From: Lachnospiraceae bacterium
GTDB lineage: Bacteria > Bacillota > Clostridia > Lachnospirales > Lachnospiraceae
NCBI GenBank assembly: GCA_030524705.1
Contig: JAUNGD010000016.1
Coordinates: forward strand, 1-59,375
DNA: 59,375 nt
Reading direction: 5' to 3'
Below the pieces are notes generated by a model that did no database searches, was not told the origin of the DNA, and saw nothing but the letters and a program-made list of their open reading frames with translations. Positions 23,718 to 30,706 of this stretch are shown here, one piece after another (position 1 is the stretch's first letter; every line of letters begins with the position of its first letter). A program made the position numbers and the translations under genes.

Positions 23718-24980
23718 CTATTTTTCCCTTATCGCCCTGCTCCGCTTCTGCATTTTCATAACCGCCTGATAAACCTCATCCCGGTATATATCGTATCGCT
23801 TCGCCGTGATGGGCTTCTGTCCTCTGCGGAAGACGTATACCTGATTCACCGGCATGTAAAGCACATCCTCCAGCGGCAGATTGATCCGCTCGCTGATGTG
23901 CCGGGCCGTTGTAAGATCCATGCTCCCAAAGAAAATGTAGGTGTCGCAGTTGTTGATGATCGTTGTGGCGTCCTCCCGCGAATACATGCTGGCAAGCTGT
24001 GACTCGCTCTGGATCAGAAGACACATGGAAATTCGCTTTTCCCGCAGAATACTCATATATTCCGCGCAGTTCATGACGCGGCCTCCGACGGCGAAATCGT
24101 CATAAAGCATCCGCACCGGAAGCGGGAGCTGGCCGGAGGGCTGCTTTTCCGCAAATTCAAACAGCTGCTTAAAGGCCTGGGCGTAAAACATACTAATGAA
24201 GCTGTGCAGCGCCGGATTGACTGCGGAGGCAGTGATGAAAAGCGCCGTTTTGCTGCTGGCCAGCTTTTCGAAATCCACGTTCTTGTTCCGGGCGATCATT
24301 CTGCACAGCTCGGGGCTGAAAATCGTATCAATCGTCGTATTCAGCGTGCCGAACACCGATCCCGCCGTCCTCACGGGCAGCAGCCGAAAGGACCGCCAGC
24401 AGGATACCGCGAAGCACTTGGGATCCTGCTTTGCCAGGCTGTCAAATTTCCGGTCCAGCGTCGTTTCGATCTGCCCGCTCTCCCCTGTGAAGCTAAGCTC
24501 GTTCAGAAGATCCAGGACATCGGCAAAGGTCCCGTCTCTTTTCGTCATCATGGTGTAGGCGATCAGCGCCGACAGAAGAGAGATGGCCGCCTCGTCCCAG
24601 TAGGGATCTGCATTGGATCTGTCCTTTCTGGGATTCGCCTTTACGATGGACTGGGCGAGAAACCGGATGTCCGTATAGCTCTTCACGTATTTCAGAGGAT
24701 CAAAGGTCACGGTACTTCTCTCTGGATAGGCAAAATTCATGTCCTCCACCACATAGCCCCGTTTCCGAAACATCGGCTTATATTGGTCCACCACTCTTCG
24801 TTTCACCACCGTGACAATCACACTGGATTCAAAGGTCTCAAGAAGGCACGGCTCCAGGAATGAAAGCGTTTTTCCGGTTCCGCTGCCTCCGCAGACTATG
24901 ACATTGTTGTTCAGTCCTGTCTTCTCACAATCCGTACTGACCATCACATTTTCTGCCAGAATCATTTTATCTGCCGCCAT
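23718..24980 (-). CDS. VirD4/TraG-like coupling ATPase, lacking the membrane part
   Basis: The 420-aa protein has VIVCGGSGTGKTLSFLEP (Walker A at about 31-40), VVKRRVVDQYKPMF, the NPRKDRSNADPYWDEAA segment, Walker B RMLYDDFAVGG (about 292-302), then LIQSESQLASMYSREDATTIINNCDTYIFFG, all typical of T4SS coupling proteins. Family members normally have two N-terminal transmembrane helices and about 550-650 residues; this one starts at the P-loop domain. No relaxase or mating-pore genes occur in the block, so it was probably recruited as a cytoplasmic motor. It lies four bases after clpP in the same unit. Confidence 0.88.
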   Translation of the reverse strand: MAADKMILAENVMVSTDCEKTGLNNNVIVCGGSGTGKTLSFLEPCLLETFESSVIVTVVKRRVVDQYKPMFRKRGYVVEDMNFAYPERSTVTFDPLKYVKSYTDIRFLAQSIVKANPRKDRSNADPYWDEAAISLLSALIAYTMMTKRDGTFADVLDLLNELSFTGESGQIETTLDRKFDSLAKQDPKCFAVSCWRSFRLLPVRTAGSVFGTLNTTIDTIFSPELCRMIARNKNVDFEKLASSKTALFITASAVNPALHSFISMFYAQAFKQLFEFAEKQPSGQLPLPVRMLYDDFAVGGRVMNCAEYMSILREKRISMCLLIQSESQLASMYSREDATTIINNCDTYIFFGSMDLTTARHISERINLPLEDVLYMPVNQVYVFRRGQKPITAKRYDIYRDEVYQAVMKMQKRSRAIREK

Positions 24981-24983
24981 TTG

Positions 24984-25571
24984 CTATCCCTCCATTATTT
25001 TGTCAAAACCCACAATCCTGTCCGCCAGTCCGAAGGAAATACTCTCCTCTGGGCTGTAGTAGTGATCAAAACGGGTTGCCTTTTCAATCTCCTCCTCCGT
25101 CCTTCCGGTATGCTTCGCCAGAATCCGGTTGATTTTGGTTTTTGCCTCTGTGAGGCTTTCCGAAATCGACTGGATGGAGGATGCGCTGCCGCCCACCTGG
25201 CTTCCCAGCAGCGGCTCATGAAGCATCAGCTCACTGTGGGGAAGCATGTACCGTCCATGGCTGCCGCTGGCGAACAGCACAGCCCCCATACTGTACGCCC
25301 GGCCCAGACAGAACATGCGAAGAGGCGCTGTGCTGGCCTGAATCACATCGTATATCAGCAGGCCTGAAAGAATATCGCCCCCGGGCGAATTGATCAGGAC
25401 GTCAATGGGCTTTTCCTGATCCTCCCGGGTCAGCACCATGATCTCCTTCGCAAATTCGCAGGCGCTTTCCTGATTAATTTCTCCTTCTATAAAAATCTTC
25501 CGGGCGTTCATCAAATGGACATCCATTGGGACAAGGGTAATTCCGCTGCTGGATCTTACCTGTACTTGCAT
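24984..25571 (-). CDS. clpP: ClpP-family serine peptidase
   Basis: The 195-aa product has the ClpP fold and an intact catalytic triad: Ser94 in RAYSMGAVLF, His118 in LMLHEPL and Asp169 in TRFDHYY. It has the oligomerisation strands INSPGGDILSG and the helix SSIQSISESLTEAKTKINRIL. It lacks the usual SRIM and the MAA after the Ser, so it is a divergent, non-housekeeping ClpP. It is co-transcribed with the TraG-like ATPase and lies 2 kb upstream of a Clp-type unfoldase gene. The translation start is preceded by four tandem SD-like repeats. Confidence 0.93.
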   Translation of the reverse strand: MQVQVRSSSGITLVPMDVHLMNARKIFIEGEINQESACEFAKEIMVLTREDQEKPIDVLINSPGGDILSGLLIYDVIQASTAPLRMFCLGRAYSMGAVLFASGSHGRYMLPHSELMLHEPLLGSQVGGSASSIQSISESLTEAKTKINRILAKHTGRTEEEIEKATRFDHYYSPEESISFGLADRIVGFDKIMEG

Positions 25572-25668
25572 TACGTCCTACCTCCTTCGTCTTGCATTGC
25601 ATTTTGCCTCCTTCGGCCTGCATTACGTTTACATCTTTCGTCTTGCATTGCATTTTTCCTCCTTCGAT
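25566..25668 (-). repeat. Four tandem 26-nt SD-plus-start repeats before clpP
   Basis: Units 25566-25591, 25592-25617, 25618-25642 and 25643-25668 each carry, on the coding strand, a CGAAGGAGG-like ribosome site followed by AATGCAA. The third unit is 25 nt with a mutated SD, and a partial fifth begins at 25669. The unit nearest the gene provides its real SD and ATG. Upstream units present decoy starts, some in frame with each other. Confidence 0.8.
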
Positions 25669-25723
25669 TTGCATTGCTCTTCTCAATATTCTGTTTTCAA
25701 GGTGCGCTGCTTTTCTTAATAAC

Positions 25724-25775
25724 ACTATAACAGCCCCTCCTCGGGCTGATTGAGGGGGGAAGGCTATTTTCCGCC
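25724..25775 (-). promoter_or_regulatory. Shared block promoter motif, copy C, before clpP
   Basis: Minus strand: GCGGAAAATAGCCTTCCCC leads into a C6 tract (25754-25759), then 24 nt to TATAGT (25724-25729). It lies just after the terminator of the kinase-RyR unit and about 150 nt before clpP. Confidence 0.65.
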
Positions 25776-25805
25776 GGATGATCCCCGGATTTTACGAAAA
25801 TCACG

Positions 25806-25860
25806 AAAAAAAGAGACCTGCTTGAATTAGCTTTTGCTAACTCCCGCAAATCTCCTTTTT
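25806..25860 (-). terminator. Rho-independent terminator of the kinase-RyR unit
   Basis: In the minus-strand direction a long imperfect stem (AGTTAGC with GCTAATT and flanking GAGA/TCTC segments; arms 25836-25854 and 25813-25832) with an AAAA loop is followed by a seven-T run. It lies 50 nt after the RyR gene and before the clpP promoter. Confidence 0.8.
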
Positions 25861-25910
25861 CTTACCGTACAGGTATGGTTATTCCCGCACCGCATCCGGT
25901 ACAAATACTT

Positions 25911-26216
25911 TTATGCGTCTCTTTTCTTGATCACGTATCCCATTTTAACGATCAGCTTCAGCGTCTCCAGCGCTGTATTCCGGTCATATTCCTTTTCGCT
26001 TTCCGGCAAGTCCCGGTAGGGGAGCAGCAGCGGAGTCGTTTTCTTTTCCGCATCCTTCACCGGGCCGTAGGTCCATCCCTCTGCCATGCGGCCCACCGCC
26101 CATACATCGTGGACATTCTCTGCGATCCGTTCCGTCAGCTTCAATAAATTCTCTGGCAATAACACGTCCCTTGTATCGATGGGCGTCGGTCTGTAATTTT
26201 TCTCCATTTTTGTCAT
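25911..26216 (-). CDS. Stand-alone RyR domain protein
   Basis: The 101-aa protein is one complete RyR (ryanodine-receptor repeat) domain: YRPTPIDTRDVLLPENLLKL, then ENVHDVWAVGRMAEGWTYGP, LLLPYRDLPESEKEYDRNTA and MGYVIKK. In animals these domains flank the ryanodine receptor channel; prokaryotic versions occur in predicted signalling and conflict systems, possibly binding a nucleotide or phospho-ligand. Its ATG overlaps the TGA of the kinase fusion gene (GCATGA), whose last codons hold its AAGGAGG ribosome site, so the two proteins are made in coupled amounts. Confidence 0.92.
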   Translation of the reverse strand: MTKMEKNYRPTPIDTRDVLLPENLLKLTERIAENVHDVWAVGRMAEGWTYGPVKDAEKKTTPLLLPYRDLPESEKEYDRNTALETLKLIVKMGYVIKKRDA

Positions 26217-29200
26217 GCCTCCTTCATAAGCTCCACCAGCACGACGCCGATATTTTCAATTTTGCTCTGTGCCGATATGGTTTTAATATTCAGCTGCGCG
26301 CCCCGGCTGCGCTGTATCCGGTTCACATCATTTACGTTCTCGTCTCCGTGCCTGTAGGTATTTCCCACCAGCACCTTCACCGTCCCAATGCCGAAATGCT
26401 CCGCTATGCTGTCCAGCTTGTAATAATACGCCGCTTCCAGCTTCTGCACCGCCTTGCACTCCACGATCATAGAGCGGAAGCCCTTTGTCAGGATGAGATC
26501 CAGCTCGTTTTTCACGCCTCCGTCCTCCCACCGGAATTCATAGCCGCAGGCCACATCATCGAAATACCCGGTCTTAAGCACCTGGTCATAAATGTAAACC
26601 TCCAGAATTTCTCCGGCAGAGGTAAGAAGTCTCTTTATCCCCTGAAAAACGTATGTAAAGCTGGCCAGCTTCGGATTCTGCGGATCCCGGGTAAGACGGC
26701 TGATATAACCGGCCTCCTGCAGCTTCTGCAAAACAAGATACGAATAGTCCTGCATTCCCCTTCTGTCCGGGTCAAGATTGACCCCCGTCACATCGGGACT
26801 GCTGCACCGGATTTCGACGTACTCCTCATTATAATTCCTTCTTTTTGTCACCTCGATCCCGTAATACCCAAGCAGAAGCTGAGGCTGCGAAAACAGGCGG
26901 CCAAGCGGTTCCGCCAGGGAAGCATCCACCAGAAGCTCCAGCCTGCAGGTCTCATTCGTATAGCAGACCAGCTCCGAGCTGTCCTCCACCGCCCCGAAGG
27001 CGATCAGCTTTGCAAGGATATCCTTCACCGTCTGAAACGTATATTCCGGCAGGAAATAACGCAGCTTTTTCTTTACACCGGAACGGGACGTACCCAGCGG
27101 AAGCAGAGCCAGGGGCTCCCGGGACTCCTCATACGCTTCCAAGGCGTCACAGAGCCGGTTCCAGTTGCCGACCCCCTCCTCGAATTGATTCGCAGGCAGA
27201 TAATTTCCCGTATAGATTCCCCACAGGGTTTCATAATCCTCCGCGAATTCAGGGAACCGCATCCTGGTATCCGCAGCGTTCATCAAAGAAAACATATCGC
27301 TGATACGGATATGGGAATTATCCTTTATGAACTGCAGATAATCGCAGGAAATATGCTTCGTAAACGTCTTGCGCTTCCAGTCAAACTCAAAGTACGGCAC
27401 GCCGTCTCCGGTAAGCCTGCCGATCCATGCGGCATTGTCCAGGGCCGCGGGAAACAGCCGGGTACTGCCGTCGTACAGATCCGGCCTCCATTGTCCAAGG
27501 CGGAGGAAAAATTCTTCGGAGGCGTCGCTGCCGTCCTCGCAGTCAAACAGCTCATACTCCGTCAGCGCCGCATGGGTGCGGTCCGAATCACTGTTTTTTT
27601 GCTGCTCCAGCGCCTTTTTCAGCTCCTTCCTCCGGCCCTCCTCCACATCTCTCTGGCATGCGGCCGTAAAGGTAACCTTGCATTGGATTCTGCGTTTATT
27701 CAGATAATTCAGCACTGCAGAAATTTTGTGAATCAGCAAATCAACGTCCGTGCTCCGGTCAAAATAATACAGGTAACACAATTTCTCAGGACTGAGTACG
27801 GTGGCCGCCCCCACATCAGCAAAGGCCGCCTCATTGCGCCCGTTCTGATACTTCCCATCTTCAAAGGCCATAGCGATGCAGGGACGCAGGCGGCAGGTCA
27901 GAATGAAAGGAAGCTTCTCTACCAGCACCTGGTCGTTCGCTTTATAATCCCGGTACAGGTTGGCTTCTATCACCGGATAAAACGCCCGGAATATCAGAGG
28001 CAGTCTCTCCTCTGCCTGATTTTTTATTTCAACGGACGTCCGCTCCAGAGAATCCCGGAGCATTCCCTCATAATAGTGATACTGCCTTGTATAGCCCTCT
28101 GACCCGTTCAGAATGTTTTTCAGGCAGAACCGAAACTGCCGGTATGCCCGGATTACCTCCTCGTCCTCCTCCGAGATCAAATGCCAGAGGGCTTCCAGAT
28201 CCTGACTCTGCAACGGGTTTGTTTTTTTGAATTTCTCCGCGTAAAGCCGGCAGCACTGATGCAGCTCGACAGACATACGGTCCAGCTCGTCAAGGCCCGG
28301 ATCAATATTCGGATCGTCCCATTTTCTGCGCCCGTCCTTCTGATACTCCGGTCCGCTAAGGGGAGTGGCCTCTGTCCCGAAGAGAATACACAGATGCGTC
28401 AGAAGGTCAGGATTTCTTAAGCTTCTGTTTATGACGCACTCCTCCAGCTTCAGGCGCCCCTTATCATCCCGGGGAGCCGTCCAGCCATCCGTAATCTTGC
28501 TAAGAACCCAGCGCCGGTGCTCCAGCGCCGCCAGTGTGTTAAATTTTTTCTTTGCTTCCGACGCCTTCGGATCAATTTGGGGATCGGCATTTTGGTGCTC
28601 CAAAATCTCTGCCGAAAACAGTCTAGCAGCCTCCAGATTATCCTCCGCCTTAATCCCGACGCTGCGAAGCTTGTATTTGATGGATAATGCGTAATCCAGG
28701 GACGAAACATAATTATACTTATCCTCTCGGAATTTCTGCAGCTCCTCATTCACATCGATATTCAGCGAACTGTTCCAGGAAAGATGCGTATGAAAGGCAA
28801 GCTGTTCCAATTTCAGATCGACATTCTCCGATGTAATTGGTTCGTTGATACACACAGGATACAGCCTGGCGGCCTGGTCTTTTTTCGTCAGTCTCTTTCC
28901 CCGCTGGCTGATGTAGCAGACCGGACACGGATTTTTCGGTTCCCACCCCCGCACTGCCTCCGCAAAGAATTTCGCTGCGCTGTAATTCAAACGGTCGCTA
29001 CCAAGCGCAACAAAAATATAATTGTACGGCCGTTCCTGCACCGCCGCCTGATCGACCAGGGCGGATATTAATTTTTTGTTTTTCTCCGTATCCGACTCGC
29101 AAAGCTCCGTTTCTTCCTCAAGGTCCGCAGCCTCCGACAGAGAAATAAAGTTCAGTGTGCCGTATGCCTTTTCTTCTTTTCCTTCCATGGAGCCGTCCAC

Positions 29201-30586
29201 ATTGACAAATTCGCTTACCGCGGGCCGGCTCTGAAGATAGCTCTCCCGATCCTCTCCCGGCGCTTCGGACACTGCCTGGATGTGCAGCGAAACTCCCTTC
29301 ATCTGTCCTGCCTGAAGGCAAAGATCAATAAATTTCTGTCTGTAAGGCCCTGAGCCCGCCACCAGCACATGGATGGCTTTCGCATCCTCCGGCAGCGCTT
29401 CATACAGCGGATGCTCATACAGCAGCTTCTGCATCACGATCACAGGATCGGCGCTTCCCCTCTTATTTTTTTCCACAATAGCCAGTTTTTTATTCGGCCC
29501 GATCAGCTTTGGGCTGACCGCATACTGCTTCGCCCGGATTTCTGCGGATTTCAGATCCTCCAGCAATGCGCTGCAGCTTTCGTATCGGTTTTTCGGACTT
29601 CGCGCCAGACATTTTTTCAAAATATTAGTCAGCTTTGTCATCAGGCCGACGTCCGCGCCGGCCTGCGAAGCGGCAATCAGCCTGGAATGTCTCACAAGCC
29701 GGCCAATCTCTTCAAAATACGCATCGCAATATACGCCCTCCGGTATATCCTCTGAAATTACAATGGCGTTGAAAAGCATCGCCCCGATGGAATAAATATC
29801 CGAACGGTTGTCCACTTTTCCCTTCAGGACCTCCGGGGCCTGATAGCCCGGGGTTCCCGCCGCCGGCAAAACGCCGCTCTTTACAGAATACAGCGTATTA
29901 ATATCAAACATCGAGATACTGTTTGCATTCATGCCGTATTCGCTGTCGTAGAGCACGAGAAAATTCGACGGTTTAATGTCCAGATGCATAAGTCCCGCCG
30001 TATGAAGGGCTTTCACGCAGTCAGCCACAGTGACCGTTGTCTGCAGGATCTCATGCAGACGATAATCCGCCTTTCTCTCCGGCGCGCCTCTGACCTCCTC
30101 CAGGTACCTGTCGAAGCCCTGCCCCGCCAGTCCCGGCGACCAGACATATACCGTCGCCCTCTTTGTCTCTTCCCCGGAGCACCCATACAGAATTTCCCCA
30201 TTTTGGATATAATTCTTCAGCACCTGATTGTAAGGGTTGTCCGCCATCACTTCATTTAAAAGGCGGTATGTATCCAGATACTCCCGGCTCATAGCCTCAA
30301 AATCAGAGGTATCCTTCTCATCCAGAACGAGCTGCCCATTGTCCAGCCGTCTCAGCAGAGGACAGCGGCCCGGATTGGCAGCGCTTTTCATTGGGTAAAA
30401 CTCCTTCAGCTTACCGGTCTGTCCGTCCCTCTCCCGCACCGCCTCATAGCAGACCGAAGAGCTGCCCTCGCCCACAAAGGAGCGTATGATGTATTTTTCC
30501 GGTATACTGCCCTCCGGCCTGACCGACAGAAAAACTGACCGGCCGTTTTCCAGATAACTTCTCTTTTCTTCCATAAATACTCTCAT
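26213..30586 (-). CDS. Ser/Thr kinase - Rossmann - RyR-like - PD-(D/E)XK nuclease fusion
   Basis: A 1457-aa cytoplasmic protein. An N-terminal Hanks-type kinase (about 35-355) has G-loop VGEGSSSV, the Lys in LKEFYP, the catalytic loop HLDIKPSNF, a metal loop FDINT (Asp kept, Phe/Gly changed) and APEVL. Then comes a Rossmann/TrkA-N-like domain starting IHVLVAGSGPY (about 410), and an RyR-like segment LAALEHRRWVLSKITDGW (about 690). A long unassigned middle follows, and the C-terminus is a PD-(D/E)XK nuclease of Card1/DUF1887 type: ELDLILTKGFRSMIVECKAV and YYKLDSIAEHFG. ATG 30586 is chosen because the promoter motif overlaps the longer start at 30631. It heads the kinase-RyR unit. Confidence 0.88.
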   Translation of the reverse strand: MRVFMEEKRSYLENGRSVFLSVRPEGSIPEKYIIRSFVGEGSSSVCYEAVRERDGQTGKLKEFYPMKSAANPGRCPLLRRLDNGQLVLDEKDTSDFEAMSREYLDTYRLLNEVMADNPYNQVLKNYIQNGEILYGCSGEETKRATVYVWSPGLAGQGFDRYLEEVRGAPERKADYRLHEILQTTVTVADCVKALHTAGLMHLDIKPSNFLVLYDSEYGMNANSISMFDINTLYSVKSGVLPAAGTPGYQAPEVLKGKVDNRSDIYSIGAMLFNAIVISEDIPEGVYCDAYFEEIGRLVRHSRLIAASQAGADVGLMTKLTNILKKCLARSPKNRYESCSALLEDLKSAEIRAKQYAVSPKLIGPNKKLAIVEKNKRGSADPVIVMQKLLYEHPLYEALPEDAKAIHVLVAGSGPYRQKFIDLCLQAGQMKGVSLHIQAVSEAPGEDRESYLQSRPAVSEFVNVDGSMEGKEEKAYGTLNFISLSEAADLEEETELCESDTEKNKKLISALVDQAAVQERPYNYIFVALGSDRLNYSAAKFFAEAVRGWEPKNPCPVCYISQRGKRLTKKDQAARLYPVCINEPITSENVDLKLEQLAFHTHLSWNSSLNIDVNEELQKFREDKYNYVSSLDYALSIKYKLRSVGIKAEDNLEAARLFSAEILEHQNADPQIDPKASEAKKKFNTLAALEHRRWVLSKITDGWTAPRDDKGRLKLEECVINRSLRNPDLLTHLCILFGTEATPLSGPEYQKDGRRKWDDPNIDPGLDELDRMSVELHQCCRLYAEKFKKTNPLQSQDLEALWHLISEEDEEVIRAYRQFRFCLKNILNGSEGYTRQYHYYEGMLRDSLERTSVEIKNQAEERLPLIFRAFYPVIEANLYRDYKANDQVLVEKLPFILTCRLRPCIAMAFEDGKYQNGRNEAAFADVGAATVLSPEKLCYLYYFDRSTDVDLLIHKISAVLNYLNKRRIQCKVTFTAACQRDVEEGRRKELKKALEQQKNSDSDRTHAALTEYELFDCEDGSDASEEFFLRLGQWRPDLYDGSTRLFPAALDNAAWIGRLTGDGVPYFEFDWKRKTFTKHISCDYLQFIKDNSHIRISDMFSLMNAADTRMRFPEFAEDYETLWGIYTGNYLPANQFEEGVGNWNRLCDALEAYEESREPLALLPLGTSRSGVKKKLRYFLPEYTFQTVKDILAKLIAFGAVEDSSELVCYTNETCRLELLVDASLAEPLGRLFSQPQLLLGYYGIEVTKRRNYNEEYVEIRCSSPDVTGVNLDPDRRGMQDYSYLVLQKLQEAGYISRLTRDPQNPKLASFTYVFQGIKRLLTSAGEILEVYIYDQVLKTGYFDDVACGYEFRWEDGGVKNELDLILTKGFRSMIVECKAVQKLEAAYYYKLDSIAEHFGIGTVKVLVGNTYRHGDENVNDVNRIQRSRGAQLNIKTISAQSKIENIGVVLVELMKEA

Positions 30587-30626
30587 CCTCTTCTTCCGTT
30601 TCCTCCTTTTCTTCTCTGATACGACA

Positions 30627-30678
30627 ACCATATCAGATACTTTTTTCTCAGAGAGAGGGGGGAAGGTGTTTTCCGCCT
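30627..30678 (-). promoter_or_regulatory. Shared block promoter motif, copy K, before the kinase gene
   Basis: Minus strand: GCGGAAAACACCTTCCCC leads into a C6 tract (30657-30662), then exactly 24 nt to TATGGT (30627-30632). If used, transcription starts downstream of the long-frame ATG at 30631, so translation must begin at 30586 or later. Confidence 0.6.
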
Positions 30679-30706
30679 CTTATTTTTAGCAGGCAGAGAA
30701 AAATTT

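Noticed and set aside
23718-24980. The TraG/VirD4-like gene as part of a conjugation module
   Set aside because: No relaxase, mating-pore or entry-exclusion genes lie nearby, and the membrane part of the coupling protein is absent.
25560-25690. Tandem repeats upstream of clpP as a CRISPR array
   Set aside because: The units are directly adjacent without spacers, differ from each other and carry ribosome-binding and start sequence.
26171-28102. A 643-codon plus-strand frame opposite the kinase fusion gene
   Set aside because: It is antisense to a gene with recognisable kinase, RyR-like and nuclease motifs, has no ribosome site and no recognisable domain.
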